Part shown: piece by piece, positions 49,696-58,277 of the stretch
Position numbering within the stretch: position 1 is the stretch's first letter
Layout of the letters: every line of letters starts with the position of its first letter
NCBI RefSeq assembly: GCF_030381805.1
Contig: NZ_JAUDRH010000003.1
Coordinates: 372,001-436,000, forward strand
DNA: 64,000 nt
Reading direction: 5' to 3'
Source: Chlorogloeopsis sp. ULAP01
GTDB lineage: Bacteria; Cyanobacteriota; Cyanobacteriia; Cyanobacteriales; Nostocaceae
Notes under the pieces: generated by a model
Database searches by the model: none
The model's input: only the letters and a program-made list of their open reading frames with translations
What the model was told of the DNA's origin: nothing
Position numbers and translations under genes: made by a program

Positions 49696-50991
49696 CTAAA
49701 CGAGAACCTGTTGCCATTCTAAACGTTCGAGTGTCCGAGAACGCTCAAGGGCTTGTTCAAAACTATCAAGTTTTGCTTCTATTGTCAGAGGTTCTCCAAT
49801 ATAACCATGTACAGCTTCTTGGGTTTTCAAACCGTTCCCAGTAATGTAGACCACAGTAGTTTCATCTGGATCTATTTTGCCAGCTTCTACCAATTTCTTT
49901 AACACAGCAATGGTTGTACCACCAGCTGTTTCAGTAAAGATACCTTCGGTTTCTGCTAGCAACTTAATGCCTTCTATAATTTCAGCATCATTCACTGCCT
50001 CAATACTGCCACCAGTTTTCTTAGCTATCTCCACAGCATAAACGCCATCTGCTGGATTCCCAATCGCGATCGATTTCGCAATCGTATTTGGCTTCACTGG
50101 TTTAATAAAGTCGCGTCCTTCTTTATATGCTTGAGCGATGGGAGAGCAACCTTCTGCTTGCGCTCCACTGAACTTAACTGACTTCCCTTCTACTAAACCA
50201 GATTCTACAAATTCGTTGAAGCCTTTGTAAATTTTTGTAAACAGCGAACCTGATGCCAAAGGTGCAACAATATGATCAGGCAACTGCCATCCCAGTTGTT
50301 CGGCAACTTCAAAGCCTAAGGTTTTAGAACCTTCAGAATAGTAGGGGCGCAAATTTATATTGACAAAACCCCAACCATGTGTATTCGCAACTTCTGAGCA
50401 GAGGCGGTTGACTTGATCGTAATTGCCCTTCACCGCCATTAAAGTTGGACTGTAGATGAGGCTACCGAGTACCTTACCAGCTTCTAAATCAGCAGGAATA
50501 AACACGCAGCAGTCTAATCCAGCATGAGCAGCAATGGCGGCAGTAGAATTTGCTAAATTACCAGTGCTAGCACAGGAAACAGTAGTAAAACCCAACTCCC
50601 GCGCCCGTGTCAGAGCAACGGATACGACTCTGTCTTTGAAGCTGAGGGTGGGCATATTGACAGCATCATTTTTGATGTAAAGCTTGTTTAAACCCAAGCG
50701 ACGAGCCAAGCGCTGGGAACGAACCAAAGGAGTCATACCAGTTCCCACATCAATGGGATTTTCGCTATTCACAGGCAAAAACTTTCGATAGCGCCACATG
50801 GAATTTGGCCCCGCCTGAATACTTTCGCGGGTAACAGAACGACGAAGGGCGCTGTAATCATAAGCTACTTCCAAAGGGCCAAAGCATAATTCGCACACGT
50901 GGCTGGCTTGGAGTTCGTATTCCGCACCACATTCCTTACATTTCAATGCTTTAAAAGTAGCTTTGGTTTGGGTGTTGATTGCCTGAGTCAT
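49696..50991 (-). CDS. thrC: Threonine synthase (zinc-ribbon form)
   Basis: A 431-residue PLP fold-type II enzyme that converts O-phosphohomoserine to threonine. An N-terminal zinc ribbon (CKECGAEY, CELCFGPL) precedes the PLP domain with the Schiff-base lysine in PTLSFKDRVVS (about 121) and STGNLANSTAA. The glycine-rich phosphate loop is PLASGSLFTK. The Cys4 ribbon marks the class seen in plants and cyanobacteria. Its operon partner is the MoaD/ThiS-like gene. Confidence 0.9.
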   Translation of the reverse strand: MTQAINTQTKATFKALKCKECGAEYELQASHVCELCFGPLEVAYDYSALRRSVTRESIQAGPNSMWRYRKFLPVNSENPIDVGTGMTPLVRSQRLARRLGLNKLYIKNDAVNMPTLSFKDRVVSVALTRARELGFTTVSCASTGNLANSTAAIAAHAGLDCCVFIPADLEAGKVLGSLIYSPTLMAVKGNYDQVNRLCSEVANTHGWGFVNINLRPYYSEGSKTLGFEVAEQLGWQLPDHIVAPLASGSLFTKIYKGFNEFVESGLVEGKSVKFSGAQAEGCSPIAQAYKEGRDFIKPVKPNTIAKSIAIGNPADGVYAVEIAKKTGGSIEAVNDAEIIEGIKLLAETEGIFTETAGGTTIAVLKKLVEAGKIDPDETTVVYITGNGLKTQEAVHGYIGEPLTIEAKLDSFEQALERSRTLERLEWQQVLV

Positions 50992-51063
50992 GAACTAGCT
51001 CTCCCTGGATGTCCGTCAACTGTCGCTTGATGCTAACACGAGTAAAAATACCAGTCAAACATA

Positions 51064-51092
51064 CCCGACAAAAGATGTCGGGATTGTTTTTG
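51064..51092 (+). terminator. Hairpin with T-run in the thrC 5' region
   Basis: CCCGACA (51064-51070) and TGTCGGG (51076-51082) enclose AAAGA and are followed by ATTGTTTTTG on the plus strand. No plus-strand gene lies upstream. On the minus strand the same hairpin would be in the thrC leader, about 75 bases before the start, without a clear U-run. Confidence 0.45.
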
Positions 51093-51181
51093 CTACATAA
51101 TTCTGATTAATTTTCCTTACCAAATGGTTGCGATCGCTAACTAGGTAATAGTTTGATCCAAGATTTAAGATATTTAAGTAC

Positions 51182-51212
51182 TTGACATTACCCCAGGAGT
51201 TGCTGCTATATT
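51182..51212 (+). promoter_or_regulatory. Promoter of tRNA-Gln
   Basis: TTGACA at 51182-51187 and TATATT at 51207-51212, spacer 19 bases (18 if CTATAT is taken as the -10). The predicted start is about 12 bases upstream of the mature tRNA. Confidence 0.55.
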
Positions 51213-51231
51213 AACAAGAGTGGAAACGCTT

Positions 51232-51303
51232 TGGGGCGTAGCCAAGCGGTAAGGCAGCGGGTTTTGGTCCCGCCATCCCTAGGTTCGAATCCTAGCGCCC
51301 CAG
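51232..51303 (+). tRNA. tRNA-Gln (UUG)
   Basis: A 72-base tRNA. Acceptor TGGGGCG pairs with CGCCCCA, discriminator G; anticodon stem GCGGG/CCCGC with loop TTTTGGT gives anticodon UUG; T-arm CTAGG-TTCGAAT-CCTAG. CCA is not encoded. The U1-A72 pair at the acceptor end is typical of tRNA-Gln. Confidence 0.95.
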
Positions 51304-51353
51304 TAAACATCTTGCAAAGTCCTACATACAGACTCAAGTTAGGTAACAACCTG

Positions 51354-51431
51354 ATGGGTATACGTATTCGCCTAGCTTGTTTAGAAGACATACCTGCGCT
51401 TACAGATATACAGCGTTTTGCAAGTACATGA
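51354..51431 (+). pseudogene. Remnant of a GNAT acetyltransferase N-terminus
   Basis: The 25-codon frame MGIRIRLACLEDIPALTDIQ then RFAST and TGA matches the first strand and helix of GNAT N-acetyltransferases (I-R-x-A-x-x-x-D-x-P-A-L). The rest of the domain is missing. What follows is a cluster of inverted repeats. The fragment starts 50 bases after tRNA-Gln. Confidence 0.5.
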
Positions 51432-51530
51432 GGTACACCCCTCCCTAACCCTCCCCTTATCAAGGGGAGCCAGTGCGGTGGTGAGCCAACGCACTGGCTC
51501 CGCAAGGGCGCACTGCCTCACTTCAGGACT
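51432..51530. repeat. Inverted-repeat insertion after the GNAT remnant
   Basis: Two nested palindromes lie side by side: CTCCCCTT (51451-51458)/AAGGGGAG (51462-51469), and AGCCAGTGCG (51468-51477)/CGCACTGGCT (51490-51499). GC content is higher than the surroundings. This is consistent with a small non-autonomous element interrupting or replacing the acetyltransferase gene. The spacer continues to 51645 without other features. Confidence 0.5.
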
Positions 51531-51645
51531 TCTCTCCACCTTACAAAATCGCAATCAAACAACAGGTGCAAGATGTGAATCTACAAACTTTTCCCGCACA
51601 TTGAGTGGTAAAACTTTGGCGTACTAACTTTCCAATCACCAACAG

Positions 51646-52125
51646 CTACTTTTCAGGTGATTTCAAAGCGCTATCAAGTATTTGGCGAGCTTGCTCTGCT
51701 TTAGCTTTTGCTTCTTGGTAACGTAAATTTGCTTGGGCGAAATTCTTGAGAACTTTAAAACCTTCCTTCAGGCGAGCAATTTCCTCTTCAGTGACAGACT
51801 TTTCTGAAAAGAGGATATCAACCTGTTTGCGAATTTCCAAAGCTTCGGTACGTGTCTCTTGAACTTTTAGCTTGAGTGTGGCTAGGTTGTTCAGAATCTG
51901 AACGGCTTGCGTAATTTCGTCCTCGCCACTGGTAGTATCCATTGGTACTTCCTTCACCTCAATTAACTGCTGGGGACTAAATCCTTCTTCCAATTCCGTG
52001 GATAACTTACCTTCGTCCATGAGTTGCATCAATTGATCCATTGCTTTCTCACGGGCTTTGGCTGAATCTCTACCAGGAACGGTAATAATAATTTCTGGGC
52101 TTTGAGCGAGAGTATACTGAACCAT
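51646..52125 (-). CDS. Conserved hypothetical coiled-coil protein
   Basis: A 159-residue soluble protein. The N-terminal part (MVQYTLAQSPEIIITVPGRD) is beta-rich. The segment from about 70 to 155 is a predicted long helix or coiled coil (KLKVQETRTEALEIRKQVDI; ARLKEGFKVLKNFAQANLRY). No signal peptide or catalytic motif is seen. It seems specific to cyanobacteria. It is monocistronic. Confidence 0.65.
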   Translation of the reverse strand: MVQYTLAQSPEIIITVPGRDSAKAREKAMDQLMQLMDEGKLSTELEEGFSPQQLIEVKEVPMDTTSGEDEITQAVQILNNLATLKLKVQETRTEALEIRKQVDILFSEKSVTEEEIARLKEGFKVLKNFAQANLRYQEAKAKAEQARQILDSALKSPEK

Positions 52126-52251
52126 ATTTAGGCGGAAGAGTTGCTGCTTTAAAAGCCAAGGGGATTATCTTAGCATGAAGCGTCATCTACCAATCTACCA
52201 AAATATGTGCTTGTCATAATCACCCAATTGGCTATTTAGTTTTTTAAGATT

Positions 52252-53208
52252 TTAATTATCACTAGGTTGATAAACTCTACCAAAAGAATGATCTGAATTA
52301 ATCTCAATTACCAAATCTACTACTTTTGGACATTTGAGCAATGGCTTGATAAATAATTCTGGGTGAACAGAACGCCAAAAATAATTGACGAATTGCTCAA
52401 TTTCTAAATCGCTCATTCCCAAATTGCCAGCAGCCATCATTTTTTTTTCTGCTTGTTTACGCCACTCTAGCGACAAGCGATAATCTTTTGGATGCAAGAC
52501 GATTAAGCTATCCAATCTTTTCCATAATGGTAGATAGTCGTAAAGTTTATTATTCATATCACGGGCAAATGCTTTATCCTCGGCTGTAAGAATTGGCGGT
52601 GGTGGATGATCAAAGGCGATCGCATCGATTGGTTGCACACCTACAAACCAGCCTTCAAACAGCACAATATCTACATTTGTCACAATTTCTGGAGTAGTGC
52701 GATCGCCTTCCCCGTTGTATGCTGATTTATCAAAGCGGGGAACTGTTACTGGCAAATCACCCTGACGAATTTTATCCAATACAGTTAAGCCTAACTCGAT
52801 ATCATGCGTTCCGGGTGGGCCACGCCAAATTAATCGCGGATCTTGCTGTTTGAGGAGCAAGCGATCGCTGTAAGTTTTGTACAAGTCATCTAAGGATAAA
52901 CTCAGGGTATGATACCCTAAATGTTGGAGAATCAGTGAGAGAACTTTGCACATAGTCGTTTTGCCTGTGCCTTGTCCTCCTAAAACACCTTGTATAAAAG
53001 TATGCCCTATTTGTTGTCGCTGCCATGCCAGTTTGATCGCCAAAGGTAGCCACAAATTCTGTAAAAATTTTGACATCACGCTCGGTTGCAGATGTAAGTG
53101 AGATTGACAAAATTTGCTGACATCAGGATAAACAGAATTGAGCAGATGCGTTTGTATAACCTCATTTACATTTTCTGGTGCAATGCCAAAAGCTTCGTAA
53201 CTAGTCAT
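52252..53208 (-). CDS. glyK: D-glycerate 3-kinase (plant/cyanobacterial type)
   Basis: A 318-residue P-loop kinase of the uridine-kinase-like superfamily. Walker A GGQGTGKTT lies at about 77-85. LDDLYKTY, RGPPGTHDIELG, PRFDKSAYNGEGDR and VLFEGWFVGVQP are hallmarks of the GLYK family. It performs the last step of photorespiration, glycerate to 3-phosphoglycerate, returning carbon to the Calvin cycle. Length is normal. It is monocistronic between repeat-containing spacers. Confidence 0.9.
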   Translation of the reverse strand: MTSYEAFGIAPENVNEVIQTHLLNSVYPDVSKFCQSHLHLQPSVMSKFLQNLWLPLAIKLAWQRQQIGHTFIQGVLGGQGTGKTTMCKVLSLILQHLGYHTLSLSLDDLYKTYSDRLLLKQQDPRLIWRGPPGTHDIELGLTVLDKIRQGDLPVTVPRFDKSAYNGEGDRTTPEIVTNVDIVLFEGWFVGVQPIDAIAFDHPPPPILTAEDKAFARDMNNKLYDYLPLWKRLDSLIVLHPKDYRLSLEWRKQAEKKMMAAGNLGMSDLEIEQFVNYFWRSVHPELFIKPLLKCPKVVDLVIEINSDHSFGRVYQPSDN

Positions 53209-53361
53209 TAGTTATTAGTCATTGGTCATTTGTAGGGGTTGGTTTTATGTATGATCTTTGTTTTCAAATCGACTATTTATCTTCTAAACCCGCCCGTCAG
53301 TGGTTAGTAGTTAGTAGCTTATTAATCCCCTTATCTCCTTGTCCCCTTTTGCCCTCTTCTC

Positions 53362-53694
53362 TCACGATCCCAGCTTGAAAGCTTCCAAAAACATACTATA
53401 GGTAAGACCAACTTTCAGAGAATTTACTGATTGTACCCAGAATGCTTGTCGTGCTATTATACCGCGATTATAAAATATTCTGCTAGCGATTTCCGTCATT
53501 ACCACTAAAATGGCAGCCGCAACCACGTCCCATTGAGCTGTTTGACCGGCTGTACTCGAAATCGCCGATCCCAGAAAAAAACCGGATAAAAAACTTATTA
53601 AAATAACAGCTACCCGTCGCCAAGGATTAAAAAGCCATAGCCGCAAACGGTTAGCAATGACATTAGATAGATTGTTAAGACGAGTGTTTTGCAT
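53362..53694 (-). CDS. ycf20: Ycf20 (DUF565) membrane protein
   Basis: A 110-residue protein with two transmembrane helices (VAVILISFLSGFFLGSAIS; WDVVAAAILVVMTEIASRIF) and the start motif RLNNLSNVIANRL. Ycf20 is encoded in algal plastids and in cyanobacteria. In plants a homologue has been linked to non-photochemical quenching; the molecular role is unknown. Confidence 0.88.
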   Translation of the reverse strand: MQNTRLNNLSNVIANRLRLWLFNPWRRVAVILISFLSGFFLGSAISSTAGQTAQWDVVAAAILVVMTEIASRIFYNRGIIARQAFWVQSVNSLKVGLTYSMFLEAFKLGS

Positions 53695-54124
53695 TACTTA
53701 AGAGATTGCGAACACATCAGCAGTCGAAGGGTGTCAGGTAAATAATAGACTTCTACACCTCTCCATCTATGTACCCTACTTTAAAAAGGTTTTAGTCAAA
53801 ATCTTATGAAATAACCCCATGTTGAGGATATTATAGGTTTAACATAAAGTTGTGTGAAAATTATTTGGGTTTCTCTTAAATTGGGAGTGTAAATAAAAGT
53901 TTACACGCTCTATTGTCTTGAGCAAGCACCGAGAGGTTAAGCATCAAGAGATTTTGATCTTGAGCTACTTTCAAAGTGGATGCCCAAATTGACACAAATG
54001 ATACATATCACCCCCAATTCTAGAAGAGTCTACAGTGGGCAAGCTAGTTTGATTGTCCGTTGTAGTAATGGGCTGCTATTTAAATGAGCCTAGAGAAAGT
54101 ACTTATTTTTAAATAATTATCAAT
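53695..54124. other. Divergent spacer between ycf20 and the lipoprotein gene
   Basis: 430 bases holding the promoters of both genes. An imperfect inverted repeat GAGTGTAAA/TTTACACGCTC lies at 53885-53910. No ORF or known operator is recognised otherwise. Confidence 0.35.
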
Positions 54125-54697
54125 ATGAAATTACCATCGTACTATCGCGCTGTACTCACAGCTGCTTGTTCAGGTTTGCTGTTGCTTGCAGGATGCTATG
54201 AGGTTAAAGTCTCTTTTGAATCTGAGACAACACAATCAAATGCGTCTGCTGTTGATTCCAGTGAAAAAAATCAGTCTGAAAGTGCTATCGCTTCTACTTT
54301 AAGCACTACAGCATCCACATCTAAAAATTCTTTATTTGCCTATCATCAAAGTTCGGCAAGTAAAGGAGTTGGACAAGGAACTTTACGAATGAGCAATCAA
54401 ACTGAGCAGCCCGTGCGTCTGGCTTTGCTAGCAAGGCGATCGCAACTGAAAAGTTCTTCTGAGCAAGCTAATTCTAGTCTGCCAGCACATTGGGATTTTG
54501 CTCCTGGAGAAGGTAGTGAGAAGGGGCTAATTTTGTCCTTGCCAAACGAGAACTTAAAATTGCACAAGGGAGATATTTTAGTCGCTTTTGCACAAGATGG
54601 TTCCCGTCGCTACTGGGGACCATATGTTGTCGGGGAAACATCGACTCCTGTGTGGAATCCACAAAAGCAAGAATGGGAATTAATTTTGAGTCCTTAA
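54125..54697 (+). CDS. Putative lipoprotein
   Basis: A 190-residue protein. The signal peptide ends in a lipobox LLLLAGC (Cys24), so lipid attachment is predicted. A Ser/Thr-rich linker (about 30-70) precedes a compact beta-rich domain (about 80-190: GTLRMSNQTEQPVRLALLAR; HWDFAPGEGSEKGLILSLP; RRYWGPYVVGE). It is likely anchored in the membrane facing the periplasm. Family is not recognised. The next gene (GT39) is 166 bases downstream. Confidence 0.65.
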   Translation: MKLPSYYRAVLTAACSGLLLLAGCYEVKVSFESETTQSNASAVDSSEKNQSESAIASTLSTTASTSKNSLFAYHQSSASKGVGQGTLRMSNQTEQPVRLALLARRSQLKSSSEQANSSLPAHWDFAPGEGSEKGLILSLPNENLKLHKGDILVAFAQDGSRRYWGPYVVGETSTPVWNPQKQEWELILSP

Positions 54698-54863
54698 TTC
54701 AATAGTCAATCACCATTAGTTATTAGATAATGGTTCCTAGTTTTTAGCAAAATTTTGACTGTGAGCTTGTATAAACATAATCAAATATCATAACCAAAGA
54801 TTTACAAAGAACAAAAAATTAGTAACCAACGACTATTGACTAGTGAATGTTAACTGTTAACTA

Positions 54864-56693
54864 ATGACAATTCGCGCTTTTAACCAGTTATTAAATAATA
54901 TTGGCAAGCGCCCAGCCCTTGCTGTGGCTTTGTCAATTTTATGGTTGATTGTGATTGGTGGGGTGGCTTTCTTTTGGCACTTAGGAAGCATTGGCTTAAT
55001 TGATGAAACCGAGCCATTGTTTGCAGAAGCTTCGCGCCAAATGTACCTGACTGGTGATTGGATTACGCCATTTTTTAATGGAAAAACTCGTTTTGATAAA
55101 CCTGCTTTGATTTATTGGTGTCAAGCGATCGCCTATGCCATTTTTGGAGTAAATGAGTGGGCAGTGCGTCTACCGTCAGCGCTCGCAGCAATGGTGGTAA
55201 TCAGCCTCACTTTTTACACCGTACAGTGGCAGCTAGCAACAGAAGATGTTTTAGAACAAGTTTCTCGCCCTACCAGACGTTGGGTAACAGCCTCTTTAGC
55301 AGCAGCCATACTGGCACTCAGCCCCGAAATGATTATTTGGGCAAGAACGGGTGTCTCAGATATGCTGTTGACTGGCTGTATAACATCGGCATTATTTTGC
55401 TTTTTTTTGGGATATGCAAGAGGGAATAGGGGACAGGGGATAGGGGATAGGGAAATACACAATACCCAATACCCAGTACCCAGTACCCAATCCCTAATCC
55501 CCAATAATTGGTACTTGGCTTTTTACATACTGATTGCTGGTGCCATTTTAACAAAAGGCCCGGTGGGGATTGTCTTGCCAGGGTTGATTATTGGCGCATT
55601 TTTACTGTACTTGGGCAAGCTATTTGAGGTGATGCGGGAAATGCGTCTTCTGGTGGGTATGCTGATAATTGCTGCTTTATCGCTGCCCTGGTACGTGTTG
55701 GTTATTTGGCGTAATGGTTGGAATTATATCAATTCTTTTTTTGGCTACCACAATATTGAACGATTTACAGAAGTAGTTAACGGTCATGCCGCTCCGTGGT
55801 ATTTTTATTTCGTGGTGGTATTACTGGGTTTTGCCCCCTACTCAGTTTACCTGCCACTAGCAATAGCACGAGTGAAATTTTGGCAGCCAAAGCACTGGCG
55901 CTCTCAAGAGCGATCGCAACAATTTGGTTTGTTTGCCTTTTTCTGGTTTGTTAGTATTTTTGGCTTTTTCACGATCGCTGTTACTAAACTTCCTAGCTAT
56001 GTTTTACCCCTGATGCCAGCAGCAGCCATCCTCGTGGCGCTAATTTGGGGTGACTTACTCAAAGACACCAGAAAACTCTCCACCTCTTTTCTTTCCTGGA
56101 GTAGTTGGGTAAATGTTGTATTCGTATCGGCAGTAGGAGTTGCACTATTTTACGTACCTCAATTGATAGGCACCGATCCGGCTGCACCTCAATTCCGCGA
56201 GCTCCTGCAACAGTCTGGTTTATCTGTGCTGGGAGGTATTATCTGGTTAGTATGTGCGGTAATATTGGCAGTTTTAATATTGCGTCGCCGTTGGTTTGCT
56301 GTAATGGGAGTGAATTTGTTGGGATTTACAGCGTTTATGATTTTTGTCCTCACTCCGGCTTTATTTTTGATAGATCAAGAGCGTCAGCTACCTTTACGAG
56401 AATTATCAGCGATCGCAGTGCAAGCGCATAAACCAGGGGAAGAATTAATCATGGTAGGCTTCAAAAAGCCTACTGTTGTTTTTTACACGCAGCGTCAAGT
56501 AAATTACATCAAAATGAGTGCGGCAGCAGGAGACTATGTTAGGAAAGATGCTACAAACAAAGCACAGGCTGATTCTGTATTAGTTTTAGCGCAACCGAAA
56601 AAGTTTCCAGAAATGGGCTTGCAACCATCTAATTATCAAAGTTTAGGAAACAACGGTGCTTATCAGTTGATTAGAGTGTCTCTGAACCAGTAA
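54864..56693 (+). CDS. GT39/ArnT-type membrane glycosyltransferase with repeat insertion
   Basis: A 609-residue polytopic protein of the PMT/ArnT family that transfers sugars from polyprenyl-phosphate donors on the outer face of the cytoplasmic membrane. Early hallmarks are the acidic DETEPLFAEASRQM (about 48-60) and TRFDKPALIYWCQA; more than ten helices follow. Residues about 188-214 (NRGQGIGDREIHNTQYPVPS...) are encoded by an intergenic heptamer repeat at 55426-55505, read in frame within a loop between helices. Substrate is unknown; lipid or polysaccharide modification is likely. Confidence 0.85.
   Translation: MTIRAFNQLLNNIGKRPALAVALSILWLIVIGGVAFFWHLGSIGLIDETEPLFAEASRQMYLTGDWITPFFNGKTRFDKPALIYWCQAIAYAIFGVNEWAVRLPSALAAMVVISLTFYTVQWQLATEDVLEQVSRPTRRWVTASLAAAILALSPEMIIWARTGVSDMLLTGCITSALFCFFLGYARGNRGQGIGDREIHNTQYPVPSTQSLIPNNWYLAFYILIAGAILTKGPVGIVLPGLIIGAFLLYLGKLFEVMREMRLLVGMLIIAALSLPWYVLVIWRNGWNYINSFFGYHNIERFTEVVNGHAAPWYFYFVVVLLGFAPYSVYLPLAIARVKFWQPKHWRSQERSQQFGLFAFFWFVSIFGFFTIAVTKLPSYVLPLMPAAAILVALIWGDLLKDTRKLSTSFLSWSSWVNVVFVSAVGVALFYVPQLIGTDPAAPQFRELLQQSGLSVLGGIIWLVCAVILAVLILRRRWFAVMGVNLLGFTAFMIFVLTPALFLIDQERQLPLRELSAIAVQAHKPGEELIMVGFKKPTVVFYTQRQVNYIKMSAAAGDYVRKDATNKAQADSVLVLAQPKKFPEMGLQPSNYQSLGNNGAYQLIRVSLNQ
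55426..55505. repeat. Heptamer-repeat element inside the GT39 ORF
   Basis: The left part is GGGGACA/GGGGATA/GGGGATA units. The right part is ACCCAAT/ACCCAGT/ACCCAGT/ACCCAAT heptamers then CCCTAATCCCCA. The two halves are roughly inverted, exactly as in the non-coding copies. It is translated without a stop as a Gly/Pro/Gln-rich loop. Confidence 0.75.
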
Positions 56694-57164
56694 TTATCAT
56701 CGGTTTGTGAAAAATTAAATAATACATATATTCTCCTTAGATTTATCTTCATCAAAATATGAGGATAAAATTTCAAAAAAAGAGCTTCAAGCTAAGAAAA
56801 TGCGAGAAGCTCTGATGTTTGAGTCTTTTATACAATGTTGCCTTTCTTTAAAGATCACGAATTTTATTACACTCTTGCTTCCATCTAAAGGTTAATTATG
56901 AGTTATATCATCCTTGCTTGACTAGCTTGTCTCAGCAAGTTCAGATTCAAGGAATGATTAAATAGATTGCTCTGTGTGATGCCAAAATTTTGTAATCCTC
57001 CTCACAAGCAAATTTAACTTTAGGATATTTCATCAGACAGAGGTTACTATTGATGACAATTTTTCCTGTGCGCAGTAATCTCTCCTCAACTCAATGGGTA
57101 AGTTAGCAAAGGAACTAAATGAGCTTAAAGCAGTTAAATATATTATCTATCAATACAAAATAAT
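56694..57164. other. Spacer with an orphan minus-strand terminator
   Basis: 471 bases. A terminator-like hairpin at 56774-56813 points along the minus strand although no minus-strand gene lies upstream of it. On the plus strand a 24-codon ORF (57094-57168, MGKLAKELNELKAVKYIIYQ...) overlaps the next start as ATGA, but has no ribosome-binding site. Nothing else is recognised. Confidence 0.35.
56774..56813 (-). terminator. Intrinsic-type terminator on the minus strand
   Basis: AGAGCTTC (56781-56788) and GAAGCTCT (56806-56813) pair perfectly. On the minus strand the stem is followed by seven T. On the plus strand no T-run follows, so it does not serve the GT39 gene well. The transcript it would end is unknown. 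Confidence 0.5.
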
Positions 57165-58262
57165 ATGAATTCTTTAAATCCAGAAGTCTCTACCAAACTA
57201 GAATTAATCCGCCAAACTCTTACTGAGACGGAAGCAGTAGGTGTGCGTCTACGAGGTACAGACTGGTTTGCCTGGGTAACAGCAGGCGCTTCTAATACTG
57301 TGCTACTTACTATTGAAACTGGAATAGCAGAAGTTTTGGTAACGTTACAGGATGCTTGGGTATTAACAGATGAAATAGAAGCACAGCGTCTTGTGGATGA
57401 AGAATTACCAACTAATTTTAAGCTAAATGTTAACCCTTGGGCGGATGTTGCCGTTCGTGAAGCTTTTGTTCGTGATGCTACTAGTGGAGGAAAGATTTTG
57501 AGCGATCGCCCCATTCCTCATGTTGAGAAGCGATTGCCTCCATCTTTAAAACAATATAAACAGGTAATGATGCCAAGCGAATTAGAGCAGTATCGTCAAG
57601 TGGGGCAGCAAGCAAGCGAAGCAATGACAGAAGTGCTCAAAGCTGCCAAACCGACTTGGAAGGAATATCAATTGGCAGGTGCAGGTGCAGAGGCATTGTG
57701 GGCAAAGGGGCTACATCCAGCGCTAATACTGGTTGCTGGCAACAGACGTTTACCACTATACCGTCATGCTACACCCACAGGGGAAGAAATTGGACAGCAA
57801 GCGATGATGGTGTTTTGTGCTAGAAGATATGGTTTGTATGCCAATCTGACACGATTTGTCAGTTTTGGTAAGCTTGCCGATGAAAAAGCTAAACAACACC
57901 GTCATGTTCGCGAAATAGAAGCCCAAGCATTGAACTTGTGTAAGCCCGGAACATCTCTAAATACAGTTTATGAAACTTTAGCTCAAGCTTATCAACAGCA
58001 TGGATTTCCTCATGCGATCCGCGAACATCATCAGGGGGGAACCACAGGATATCTGTCGCGAGAAATTATAGCCAATCCCACTACTACTGATACTTTGGCA
58101 GAAAACATGGCTGTTGCTTGGAATCCAAGTTTACCTGGTGCAAAGATTGAGGATACTTTTGTGATTCTTGACAATGGGAAGTTGGAGAATTTGACTTTTG
58201 ATCCAAATTTTCCCAGTGTGGAGGTAGAGGGAAGGTTACGCCCAGTAGTTTTGGAGCTTTAA
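57165..58262 (+). CDS. M24 (pita-bread fold) protein lacking metal ligands
   Basis: A 365-residue protein with the creatinase/prolidase layout: an N-terminal domain (1-135) and a pita-bread catalytic domain. In M24 peptidases two metals are held by Asp, Asp, His, Glu, Glu. Here the segment aligned with DIGxxxxGYxSDxTR reads VFCARRYGLYANLTR, so both Asp are replaced (V and N). The first Glu region reads AWNPSLPG instead of xEPG. The His area (REHHQGG) and the last Glu (IEDTF) remain. It is therefore probably not a metallopeptidase, though it is annotated as such by family. Confidence 0.75.
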   Translation: MNSLNPEVSTKLELIRQTLTETEAVGVRLRGTDWFAWVTAGASNTVLLTIETGIAEVLVTLQDAWVLTDEIEAQRLVDEELPTNFKLNVNPWADVAVREAFVRDATSGGKILSDRPIPHVEKRLPPSLKQYKQVMMPSELEQYRQVGQQASEAMTEVLKAAKPTWKEYQLAGAGAEALWAKGLHPALILVAGNRRLPLYRHATPTGEEIGQQAMMVFCARRYGLYANLTRFVSFGKLADEKAKQHRHVREIEAQALNLCKPGTSLNTVYETLAQAYQQHGFPHAIREHHQGGTTGYLSREIIANPTTTDTLAENMAVAWNPSLPGAKIEDTFVILDNGKLENLTFDPNFPSVEVEGRLRPVVLEL

Positions 58263-58277
58263 AACATAAATAAGGCA

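Noticed and set aside
57094..57168. 24-codon upstream ORF overlapping the M24 start as ATGA
   Set aside because: No ribosome-binding site and no conservation can be judged; the ATGA overlap alone is too weak to call a leader peptide.
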